Shown in pieces: positions 52,905 through 62,253 of a stretch of 64,000 nucleotides of DNA (its first letter is position 1; every line of letters begins with the position of its first letter). The translations under genes were made by a program, and so were the position numbers. The stretch comes from Planococcus citri (Eukaryota > Arthropoda > Insecta > Hemiptera > Pseudococcidae): NCBI RefSeq assembly GCF_950023065.1, contig NC_088678.1, positions 14,498,580-14,562,579 of the forward strand, read 5' to 3'. The notes under the pieces were generated by a model that was given only the letters and a program-made list of their open reading frames with translations, ran no database searches and was not told the origin of the DNA.

Positions 52905-53573
52905 TCGTCATCGTCGTCGTTCCCCTATAAAAGGTAGACCTGTTGGCCTGTCTGCTATAGTGTGGAACTTGCTGAGGATGAGTCTGAGGTATTGGTGAGT
53001 TTCCTCCTTGGTCTCCCAGCTCTCTCGCTATAATTTCCTAGACTTTCTCTTGACTTCTGCTAACTACTTCATTTTTTGAGCTCATGAATTTTCTAAATGC
53101 CTGTCTTTTCTGTTGTATGAGTTCTTGGATTTCGTTGTCCCAATTCTTTATTTGCTTTGCCCCAATTCTGCATGGAATCATTCCTAAGCTTTCTTTTGCC
53201 GCTTTTGTCACAATGGATTTGACATTTTCCCATTCTTCTTATATGTCCTGGCTTTTTGGTATCTCTTCACTTATGAATTTATGATGTTCATCCATCTTTG
53301 GTACAGCCAGCCATTGATTGGTTCGGTCATCCAGGGCTCTTGTGTTGATTTTTTAAAAAAATTTTCTGGCTGGTATTCTTGTTGTTTCCATTCTCATTAC
53401 TCCTTGAACAAAATGACGGTCAATGAGTATTTCTAGACCTCTGTATGTTCTTACGTACAAGAATTTCTTTGCGGCGTTTTTTTTGGATATAAAATGATCA
53501 ATCACTGAGCTTTGTCCCCATATATTGCTCCATGTCATCTTGTGATCTTTTTTTGTGTTGATAGAATGTATAC

Positions 53574-54057
53574 GCTCAGTAAGTTTGATCACGTGACTCC
53601 CACGTTTTGGAGCTATTCTCGTGATAATGATAACAGGCGAACAGGAACTTGTATTTTACGAGTGAATTTGAGTGTAATTTTTGCAATTGATTGACGTTTG
53701 TGAGCTCGTGTTTTAAAATAATGTTTTCTGAAACGAAAGGATTCAATATCACAAGAAATCGAAGCATTTGCGCTATTATTAGGTGAGTTTTTACCTAATT
53801 TTGACCTCTCAGAAACACTAAAACAATTGTAAAATCCGTCTGTAAGTACTTAGCTTGTACAATTCAATTCATTGTTCTTCAGAACAACACAAATAACAAT
53901 TGAAAACTCAGACACTAAAAAAATTCACCATAGATCATTCATAATTGAAGTCAAAACTTGGTCATATGCAGGGAAACGGGCAATTCCCATTTCCTTGCAA
54001 TCATTTTCTCAAGAATAGCTCCAAAACATGGGAGTCACGTGATCAAACTTACTGAGC
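53574..54057. mobile_element. 484-bp MITE inserted in the LINE remnant
   Basis: Inverted ends of about 50 bp start GCTCAGTAAGTTTGATCACG at 53574 and are matched by the complement ending at 54057, with a few mismatches further in. The insertion splits the endonuclease frame between LRIMNM and IHSINTKKDHKMTW. The target duplication is unclear because the outer GCTC/GAGC bases can be read as terminal repeat. No coding sequence. The superfamily is undetermined. Confidence 0.8.
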
Positions 54058-54415
54058 ATATTCATGATTCTTAGTCCATTGAAAGTGCAAAAATCTATCA
54101 GTCTCTTACCATTTGTATTCATTCCTTCTGTTCCATACATACCAGTTTGTCCAGTTACTGTCTTTATATGCTTATCTTACACCTGAGCATTCAAGTCTCC
54201 TGCTATTATCAATTTATCTTCTGGGTTTACTGCTTGTACTGCCCTCTGTAGTTACTCATAGAACTCTTCACTTTGTTCCTCTTTCCCCTCTTCTAGTGCA
54301 TATGTATACTTACTCCAATTTTTGTAAGAAAGCCTTTTTTCAATCTCATCCTTGCTGATACAATTCTTTCATGGCATATGTTGAATGAGTCGATGTTTTC
54401 ACGGTGTTTATTATA

Positions 54416-54630
54416 TACAGGGTGCCCAGAAATATCGAGCACCCCTAAGAAAGTTTTTCATTAAAAATATAGGTTGGCAACATGAAATAGATGCATATGG
54501 TTGGTGGAATGTTATCTCTCCAGTCCAACAACCAATCATGTGCTATCATTATTATCATTCACAGTGACCAACCAAAGTACTTTAGTAGAAAACTTTCTTA
54601 GGGGTGCTTGATATTACTGGACACCCTGTA
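54416..54630. mobile_element. ~215-bp MITE with TACAGGGTG ends
   Basis: The left arm ACAGGGTGCCCAGAAATATC and its near-complement ending at 54630 form terminal inverted repeats of about 45 bp, including AGCACCCCTAAGAAAGTTTT. The flanks are TATA on both sides, so the target was TA or TATA, as in Tc1/mariner-type elements. It interrupts the endonuclease remnant. It lacks the GACTTTT repeats of the other CAGGGTG elements, and its duplication differs, so I keep it separate. Confidence 0.8.
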
Positions 54631-54983
54631 TATGTAACATCACTCCTCCTATAGCTCTGGTTTTCTTGTGGACTCCGCTGTAAATAACAATGTAAGTAAT
54701 TTCCAGATTTGATTGTTCCACTTCCTTTCTTCTTCATTTGAGACATCACGGTAAAGTCTATATATTTCTGCTGCTTAGAATTTCTTTTATTTCTGCTTCC
54801 TTTGCTGCATATCCTCTTACATTCCAGTTTCCAAATTTGTATTTTCTTTGGTTTGCGTGTGTTTTTATTTTAACCAAGGGTTACCCTCCACCTGAGATCC
54901 CATAGTTCCATCTGTTTCCTGATGTTTGCGGATTTTGTGTAAGGTTGATTTTCATCTGACTTTGTTACCAGCCATGCCAGATA

Positions 54984-55827
54984 CAGTAAAACCTCGTTAT
55001 AACGCTTTCAGTTATAACACTGATTTTGTTATAACGCTGATTTCCTCTGGTCCCTTGACAACCACATTTAAACCAATGTAACATTAATTGCAATATAATG
55101 CTAATGAGCGATTATAAATCGCGTTTTAACGCTCTAAAATTCTGGAAAAATTGCATTTTTCAAAATAATTTTAAAAACAAAAATCCATTTTTGCAACAAA
55201 AAAGCAAGACTATACAAAAATTTTGGCCGCATCAACAGTTTTTTTGCTACTTTGATTTTTTTTTAAATTTTAAAAAATTGTTGGCAAAATTTTGCCAAAA
55301 AAATCTGTTTTTTAGCTTTCAATAGTTTTAGTTCATGTACAAACAAGTAAGATTATTTTCGATTTTTGCCAAAAAAAGAAAGTTTTTCTAAAATCAAACT
55401 TTAATAGAAGTGTGATTAGGTGATTACAATTCTTACAAAAAAAAGACAGATATCTACAGTTTTTATAGAAGAGTAAGAGTTCTAAATTTTTTGTCTGCAT
55501 AGAAAAGAAAACTGCAGTAAGATTTTTCATAATTTTGGTAAGCAACTGATTACTTTTTGGAAAATTTGGAACAAAAAAGCCAGGCTTTCAGAAAATTTTA
55601 AGCATAGAAAACAGTTTTGTAAAACTACACCTCAAAATCAAAGTAAAATTTCAGGTTTTCACGATAAAACGTTTCAACTTCCTTTTATTACGCTTTTTTT
55701 GTTTTAAAACGAGAGTTCGCAGTATTACACTCATCAGCGTTAAAACAAGACTTTTGCTTATGGCGCGTTTTGGCTTATAACGCTCTTTTTTTGGTCCCTT
55801 GAAGAGTGTTATAACGAGCTTTTACTG
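54984..55827. mobile_element. 844-bp pogo-like non-autonomous element
   Basis: It begins CAGTAAAACCTCGTTATAAC and ends with the near-complement GTTATAACGAGCTTTTACTG, with TA on both sides (54982-54983 and 55828-55829). CAGTA...CTCGTTATAACG ends with a TA duplication are typical of pogo/Tigger elements. Extra GTTATAACGC copies lie inside both ends. No DDE transposase is visible; the interior is AT-rich. Confidence 0.85.
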
Positions 55828-55829
55828 TA

Positions 55830-56450
55830 GGTATATCAAAATATTGCAAGATAATCAGCATTTTTAATCAAAACTTCTTTGAGCATTAAGTATTAAAAAA
55901 ATAAATTTCGAAATTCCGTTGCTTTCTAGAATTTATTATAACTACCCCAAAAATTCACTCAATTTTGGGCTCAAAATTTCTCAAAAAGTGCTTAATTTAA
56001 ATAAGGATGGAAATGTTTTACCATCGGCTATCTCTCAAAATATCTATCTATTTTGATGAGGTTGCAAATGATGCATTACACATTTTTTCAAAAATATAAG
56101 TAGAAAATCATGGTCCAATTTTGCACTGAAGATCTTCAAAATAGCTCAAAAAATGTTTCAGTGAAAATAACTGAAATGCTCCCAAAATTTTAATTCATTT
56201 TGATAGATTGCATCATAATTATGTTTTCAAAAATTTTGAAAACTATGACAATTTTGAACTTGAAGATTATATTTGAATTGCTCTGGAAATTTTTACCAAA
56301 TTTTGCAAATTGTATAATTTTGTTCAAAAATTCCAAAAATTATGACCCAATTTTGAACTTGAAATTCTTCAAAATTTAAAAAAAAACATTTCCATTGAAA
56401 TGTTTGTATTTCTTGCGAAATTTTAATCCATTTTGATGGGTGACAAGGTC
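55830..56450. repeat. Degenerate tandem repeat, right flank of the LINE block
   Basis: Loose units of about 120-150 bp contain CAATTTTGAACTTGAAGAT, TTTCAGTGAAAATAACTGA and TTAATTCATTTTGATAG. They resemble 52401-52904. Noncoding. Confidence 0.5.
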
Positions 56451-58795
56451 CCTTATGAGTTATGAATTATTCTACAACAGTTTATTTTTACTCTAAATTG
56501 GACTTTTGGCACCCATAGCTCGCTGAAAGATAGGGAGAGGAAAGGCTTCGTTTGTGTGGTAGTTCGATTTAAAATATCACAAAAACAATCGTTGAAAATT
56601 ACCAAAAGTTGGTGTAACATTGCATTTCGAGTAAAATCTCTCAAAAATGTTCAAAATACCCCCCTTCCGCCCAAAAAAGTCAAATATTTGGAAAAAATCA
56701 TCAACTTTCATCAATACAGAATAAAATTCAAACAGTAAACTGTAAAAGTGAGAAAAATTTTACAAAAATTGCTGTAAACATTTTAAAAATTTGTTCAAAT
56801 TACATGAAAACAATTGAAAACGACTAATAGTTGATAAAATATTTCAGAATTTTAGCAAAAAATGTTGTAGATTGGTGAAACTTCAAAAAATTATTCAAAT
56901 TTTATAAAAATTATCAAGAATTATACTTAAATATTTTTTCATTATTTTTTTTTTATTTTATTTTTTTTAGAAATATCCTTATGATGAAACACAATGAAAA
57001 AAACGTTTATAAAATCACCAACATTTTGTCATCAATTTTATATCATTTCAGTAGGTAGCAATTTGCAACTTCATAAATGTCTTAGGAATGAACTCCCTGT
57101 TATTACTATGTACTCGTATTTTAATCGCCTAAAAGATCAATTTTGGCGATACTAGATAAATTTTAAATACTTTTTATACTTTAACGACTTTTACGACGCA
57201 TAATGCAATTTCAACGATGCTCATAGTTCCTTTTCAATAAGCTACAATTTTCACTCGATTCACTTTAATTATGAATACAGACAGCTCTACTCCACTCAAG
57301 AGACATTTGTAATCCGCAGATTACAAATCCTTCCAAAGATTCCGAGTGCAAATCGATAAAATCCGCACGAAAATTAATTCAAAACATAGAATTTCACTCT
57401 TACATATTTAATACTTGGCATTTAAATCTAAACGTTTTAATTGAACATCAAAGCGAAATACAGATTCTACAATTTACAAACTTTAATATCTCTCCGCTTC
57501 TCTTTCGCATAAATAGGTACCTACGAGTACTCGTACCTACCTAGTACCTACTCTTCGTAGCTGATACACATTTTTTTTTTCATTCCGCCAATTTCATAAA
57601 ACGTTCGCTAATTAAATTTCGCTTATGTAATGAAACACTCGACTGAACGTTTAATTATTTAAAAGGTTACCTACTCTTTAAACGTCGTCGAGTGCAAAAA
57701 AGGACAAAAAATTAGGTCCCACGGAGAGATTATAATTCCGCTCGAATTTACCGATACACCATTCTCTAAACGAATAATTTCAAAGGGAATAATTCATAAT
57801 ATCCGAGTAGATAGTTGGCGCTGCGAATACTATTTTAGATGGAGGTGATTTATTAACAGACGTATACTAAGTAGTAAAACGTTAGCTGCGAATCTTTCAA
57901 TCAAATAGTAGATACATGTACCTGAACTTATATGCTTCGCGTACCTATAAGCAGGAAATTACGTATAAAGGTAAGTAATTGGATTAGAATTTTATGTAAC
58001 TAAATCTAGCAATACGAAGTCTGAAAAGTTGTAAATCTTTCCAGGTAAAGTTTTTGGCTCGCGAACCAATATTTATTACTACACAATAAATACATATATT
58101 ACGAGATAATTTTTTTCACTCTCGATTTTCAAAATATATCTTTTTTTGGTAATTTTGATTTACATACAAGGTCATCATGAAGACTCATTGATGTACCTGA
58201 CTAATTCACTTACTCATCATATAATCCTCATTAAATTTAAAAAAAAAATTGTTTCGTCTCGTGTGAGCTCTCGATGAGATATTATCATTAATTTGTGATG
58301 TGAGAAATAAGAAGTTAATTATGTCACTGCCCAATGCATGTGGCAAGTGAAAAACCTTCGGTTACATTTTGACGCAAAAAACAGGTATGGTGCCAGTTAA
58401 AAAAAAAAACAAAAAAATTATCCAGATTGATTGCTAACACGTAGGTAGTTTGAATAAGTAAGTACCTACGTTTTTTTTCACACCATGGGATCGAAGAAGT
58501 TGAAAAAAATACTACTGTAACAAACGGATACCAAAATAATGATCGGATTTTTCACTTAAGGCATGGGAGATTTTGAATTCATCATAAATTGGTGAGGTAT
58601 TTCTACGCAGAAAAACTTTGAGTTTCCCAGTTGTGAAGGAGGCTGAGTAAGAAATCCTCAGAGTAGGGTAATTTTGGAATCACGGAAGCAGTGCCCGGGT
58701 CAACCCCCAAAAAAAGTTGCAATTTGAGTTTCTAAAAATCTATCTGACCCCCCCCCCCTCCCAATGACAAAATTTTCATAATAATTTCGCTCAAA
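56451..58795. other. AT-rich intergenic DNA, no gene supported
   Basis: No exon or known element is recognised. About 57050-58000 is repeat-poor and contains runs such as GGTACCTACGAGTACTCGTA. A C run lies at about 58748. Confidence 0.45.
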
Positions 58796-58800
58796 TGATC

Positions 58801-59854
58801 CAGGGTGTCTAACAAAATTTCAATATGAAAAAGTAGGACTTGAGTAGGACTTTTAGCAGGACTTTCAACAGGTCATTTTTCGAGCACTTATGGAATTTTT
58901 TATTGGGGGGGGGGGGGGGGTCAAAATTTACATTAAAGTTTTCAGCCAAATTTTGTAAAAAAAATTTTGCTTTTTTGATGATTTCAAACACCTTATGATT
59001 TTATTTAAACAAGTAGATGCCAAAAATATAACTTTTTGCTCCAATTTTTCGTTTAATTTTCTTCTTATCAATTTTTAAAATTTGATGAATATCACATCAT
59101 GTTCAATTAAAAGTATAAAACCAACTTTTTTAGTGTGATGAGTTATGTACTCGTACCTACAAAAAGTTTATTATTTTGCTTCAAAATTTTAAAATTTAAA
59201 TGATGATTTTTTTTTGGAAAATTTAAATTGAAAAAAGAAAAGCAAACGAACCCGAGTGAAGCCAGGAAAAATCCCGAAAATTAGTATCTTGAAGGGTATG
59301 AAAACGATGTTTTCTTGTACGATATAATATGAAGAAGTTCATTATTTTTGTTTTAAAATTTTTAAAATCCAAATGATTATTTAAAAAAAAAAAAATCAAA
59401 CTTAGAAAAGAAAAGCAAACAATCCTGAATGAAGCGAGGCCAAAAGCTTTAAAAAATTTAATCATGTTTTGAGGAGTAAAAATAAAAAGTTTCTTCACGA
59501 AGAGAGGAGTTTATTTTTCTGATTCAAACTTTGAACATTTCTTGAATTTGAACAAAAAGTTTTTTATGCAGGAAAAGAATATGCAAATAGCCCGAGCGAA
59601 GCGAGGGCAAAAGCTTTCAAAAATGTGTAATTCAAAATCTGAAAAAGTCGACAAATGAGCCTTTTCCTACATTTTTTCAAAATTTTGGAAAAGGGGGAAA
59701 AATTGAAAATTTGAAAAAGTCTTATTGAAAAAAAAGTAGGACTTTTGGATAAAATTGTTGAAAAGTAGGACTTTAATAGGACTAAAAGGACTTTTGAGAA
59801 AAAGTAGGACTTTAGTAGGACTAATAGGACCAGTAGGACCTGTTAGACACCCTG
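58801..59854 (+). mobile_element. 1054-bp CAGGGTG-type element, TAGGACTTTT variant
   Basis: The ends are CAGGGTGTCTAACA and TGTTAGACACCCTG (14-bp inverted pair). They are flanked by a perfect 5-bp duplication TGATC (58796-58800 and 59855-59859). GTAGGACTTTT-like motifs are repeated just inside both ends, always in + orientation (about 58832-58866 and 59730-59840). The interior has three ~170-bp units with GAGCGAAGCGAGGGCAAAAG (59249, 59421 and 59590), shared with the element ending at 535. A run of 16 G lies at 58905-58920. No coding sequence. Confidence 0.88.
58905..58920 (+). repeat. Homopolymer run of 16 G
   Basis: Lies inside the element at 58801-59854. Comparable runs of C or G occur in the foldback elements at about 25323, 48035 and 49843, and at 30070 and 46696. 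Confidence 0.9.
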
Positions 59855-60093
59855 TGATCCAAATTCACTTTTTTTTGTTCAAGAATTTTCAAATACAAAA
59901 TTTTTTGAGAATTTTATGAAAATGTTAGAACGAATTTAGAGTTGATATTTCCAAATTGAAGTTTTTTAAAGGTAAGAAAGTGGTATAAGATTTCAAAATT
60001 ACCTAATGGGTAAGTGAAGTTTAGACATTTAAATCGAATCTTTTTAGGGTGAAGAACAGGCAGATAGACAAACCTTGAGATACTTAGCAGAGA

Positions 60094-60439
60094 AGGTCAG
60101 CGACCTTGAGAGGCCAGACAGGATACCGTAAGAGGCTAGACAGGTATGTCAGTGACCTAAAAAGGCAAAACAGACGGGTCAATGACCTTTAGAGGCTAGA
60201 TAGATCAACCGACGACTTGAGGAAATTAGACAGGTAGGTCAGTGACCTTGAGAGGTTCAACAGGCAGACAGACAGACGACCTTGAGAGGCTGAACAGGTA
60301 GGTCAATAACTTTAAAACGCCAGACAGGAATACAGACGACCTTGAGCAGCTAGACAGACAGGTCAGTGACCTTGAAAGCCTTCACGGGTGGGCAGAAAGC
60401 TTTGAGAGGCCCAACAGATGACAGACAGGTCAATGACCT
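60094..60439 (+). promoter_or_regulatory. Cluster of AGGTCANTGACCT (IR-1, EcR/USP-type) sites
   Basis: Matches to RGGTCANTGACCY occur at 60176 (GGGTCAATGACCT), 60236 and 60360 (AGGTCAGTGACCT) and 60427 (AGGTCAATGACCT). Near matches lie at 60094, 60146 and 60300. Spacing is about 30 or 60 bp. This inverted repeat with a 1-bp spacer is the consensus bound by the ecdysone receptor/ultraspiracle heterodimer. The sites are part of a minisatellite, so they may have arisen by repeat expansion without function. Binding is inference. Confidence 0.45.
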
Positions 60440-60453
60440 TAAGAAGGCCGACA

Positions 60454-60760
60454 TAAGGTGTCTAACAAAACTTCCAGACAAAAAAATCTTGATTTTTTTT
60501 CATGACCTATTTTTCACATTTTTACAGCATAAACACCACTCACCCTTCACTCCCCCCCCAAAATTAAATAACTTGAAACTGCGAGGAAATTTTCATCAAT
60601 TTGTAGGCAAGTAGGTATATCAGTTTTTTTATCTTTCTGATTTTTGAACAAATTTTTCATTTTTTATTTCATTTTACGTATGGGCTTTTTAAAAAAATGT
60701 TGTGTGTTTCAAGCAAAATTCATGACTTTTTATGACTTCCATAACCGTTAAAACACCCTG
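60454..60760 (+). mobile_element. 307-bp CAGGGTG-type MITE, ATGACTTTT variant
   Basis: The left end TAAGGTGTCTAAC is a two-base variant of the CAGGGTGTCTAAC seen elsewhere; the right end is AACACCCTG at 60760. The flanks CGACA and AGACA agree at four of five positions. CATGACCTATTTT (left) and CATGACTTTTTATGACTT (right) lie just inside the ends in + orientation. It splits the minisatellite, so it inserted after the array formed. Confidence 0.7.
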
Positions 60761-60798
60761 AGACAGGATGACAGACGACCTTGAGAAGCTAGACAGAC

Positions 60799-60811
60799 GG
60801 GTCAGTGACCT
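60799..60811 (+). promoter_or_regulatory. IR-1 (EcR/USP-type) site in the second half of the minisatellite
   Basis: GGGTCAGTGACCT is a full match to RGGTCANTGACCY. Near matches follow at 60919 and 61011 (AGGTCATTGACTT). The site lies about 1.1 kb upstream of the putative ninjurin transcription start. Confidence 0.4.
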
Positions 60812-61435
60812 TGGAGGGCCAATTAGGCAAACAGACAACCTTGGGAAGCCAGACAGGCACTCAGACCACCTCGAGAGGCCAGACAGACAGATAGACAACT
60901 ATGAGAGGCTAGACTGGTTGTTCAGTGATCTTAAGAGGCAAGACAGACGGGGACGGACGACCTTGGAAAGCTAGACAGGTAGGTTAATGATCGTTATAGT
61001 GCATACATGCAGGTCATTGACTTTAAACCCACTTTTTTTCTCTTTTGAAAATTCCTTCTCCTTGAGAACCCATATTTCTTCTCCAAAAACGTATCTTGGG
61101 CTAATTTTTTTTTTTGTTTGTTGACTTTCAACTCAAAGTGAAGGTCTCCATTGAATTTGATTAAAATTCTTCAACGTTTTTTTTCCTCCCCTAATCATAA
61201 TCTTCAGTTATATTTTCTCAATTTTTTTAATGCTTCAGCTAATTCTGTTATCTCCTCATGAAGCATTGGACATTTTGAAAAATTTGCTTGTGCCGAGAAA
61301 TACATTTTTGGAAAATTCAGCAAAATTCACACGAAAATGAAAACGATTCATTAAAATTATCGAGTTACGCACAGCAAAACATTGCAGCTTATTACTTCAT
61401 CTAGTGTAAAATCAATTTTTTAAAAAACCAAACTC

Positions 61436-61484
61436 CTGATTGGCTACAACTCCTAAACTACGAATGCATGCTGCAGCCAATCAG
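61436..61484. promoter_or_regulatory. Inverted pair of CCAAT boxes
   Basis: CTGATTGGCT (61436-61445) and its exact complement AGCCAATCAG (61475-61484) are separated by 29 bp. Each contains a CCAAT/ATTGG core of the kind bound by NF-Y. The pair lies about 400 bp upstream of the putative ninjurin start site. It could equally be a small inverted-repeat remnant. Confidence 0.35.
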
Positions 61485-61880
61485 AAGTTCTACAGTACCT
61501 AATTATATTTGTTTTGCACCAGATTGATAAACCACCATATTTTGTCACAGCCTTGTCTGACACTACTTTAAAATTTTTCAAAACTCGTTGGAACGGTGAT
61601 TCGCGACCTTTGACCTCATCTAAAAGCCTCTAGCTGATATCCAACATAGCAACGAATTCGGAGTTAAATCTAAAACAGTTGAGTGATAAACTGAACGTAA
61701 TTTTTCTCAAGCTCATATAAAATATTCCACCCACTTCACACACGTTATCTCTAGGATCATTAGCATATCAATAAAAACTGGATTTTACAGATCAAAGGTT
61801 CATACTTTTGTTTACAGATATGAAGCAAGACCAAACTGTAGGCGCAGGCGTAGGCACAAGAGCACATTTGCATTTAGTCT

Positions 61881-61930
61881 TCAGTCGTGTTATCTTTTTT
61901 TTACGCGAGAAACACCTTTGGAGAAACTTG
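61881..61930 (+). promoter_or_regulatory. TCAGT initiator and probable noncoding first exon of the ninjurin gene
   Basis: TCAGTCGTG at 61881 matches the arthropod initiator, with A at 61883 as the likely +1. The following 48 nt contain no ATG and end at an excellent donor, TTG then GTAAGTACC (61931). The next acceptor, ATTCATTGCAG, ends at 62241, twelve bases before the coding start. This would be a TATA-less promoter with a 311-bp 5' untranslated-region intron. Confidence 0.55.
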
Positions 61931-62253
61931 GTAAGTACCTTTTGAGTACCTAAGTTCAGGCTGTAGAGTTTTAACGAGTAAATTGCAAACATTTTTTTAT
62001 TTCAACTTAAAATTTTGACAGTACACATGAAATTATGAATCCATTCTGAATTGCATGTTTCAACAGTGTAAAATTAGGTATATTCTATTAAAAATAGTAA
62101 AATAATGATGTCTATAGGGAAAAAGAGGTGAACATGCATTTCCTAATTTATTACTTATTAATAAAAATCTCAAATAGGCTGACAAAATTGCAGTCAAATT
62201 ATCAGAGTTTATTTTATAATTGAATAAAATATTCATTGCAGAAATTCTTAAAA

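Larger units (their letters stand above)
52905..54960 (-). pseudogene. Decayed non-LTR retrotransposon endonuclease domain
   Basis: Read on the minus strand, a broken frame carries the AP-endonuclease-like domain of a non-LTR retrotransposon. It begins near FGNWNVRGYAAKEAEIKEIL (about 54835), then IYSGVHKKTRAIGG (about 54690-54650). It continues with IIAGDLNAQV (about 54210-54180, GDLNA motif), SSVIDHFISK (about 53515-53488) and YRGLEILIDRHFVQG (about 53445-53405). A downstream segment, AKQIKNWDNEIQELIQQKRQ, lies at about 53160-53100. In-frame stops occur (for example after DLNAQV and in the GKEE-like stretch), and the reverse transcriptase is absent. Two miniature elements interrupt it (53574-54057 and 54416-54630). 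The family assignment rests on motif recognition; the clade (Jockey/I-like) is a guess. Confidence 0.8.
60055..61023 (+). repeat. ~30-bp minisatellite (GACAGGTAGGTCAGTGACCTTGAGAG-type)
   Basis: Units of about 30 bp follow the pattern AGGCTAGACAGGTAGGTCAG then TGACCTTGAG, with variants. They occupy about 60055-60453 and 60761-61023 and are split by a miniature element at 60454-60760. Because the period is a multiple of three, stretches stay open and read as a 10-residue repeat (like RxVSDLERLD). I see no start context, splice sites or domain to support a protein. About every second unit contains a GGTCANTGACC palindrome. Confidence 0.85.

Noticed and set aside
53084..53284. Plus-strand open frame across the LINE block
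   Set aside because: The minus strand there reads as retrotransposon sequence, so this is its shadow.
54416..54630. Membership of this element in the GACTTTT-type CAGGGTG family
   Set aside because: It has long inverted arms, TA/TATA flanks and no GACTTTT repeats, so only the first few bases agree.
60768..60974. Open frame with a 10-residue DRxVSDLERL-type repeat
   Set aside because: It follows from a 30-bp minisatellite period. No splice context or conserved domain, and the frame breaks in other parts of the array.
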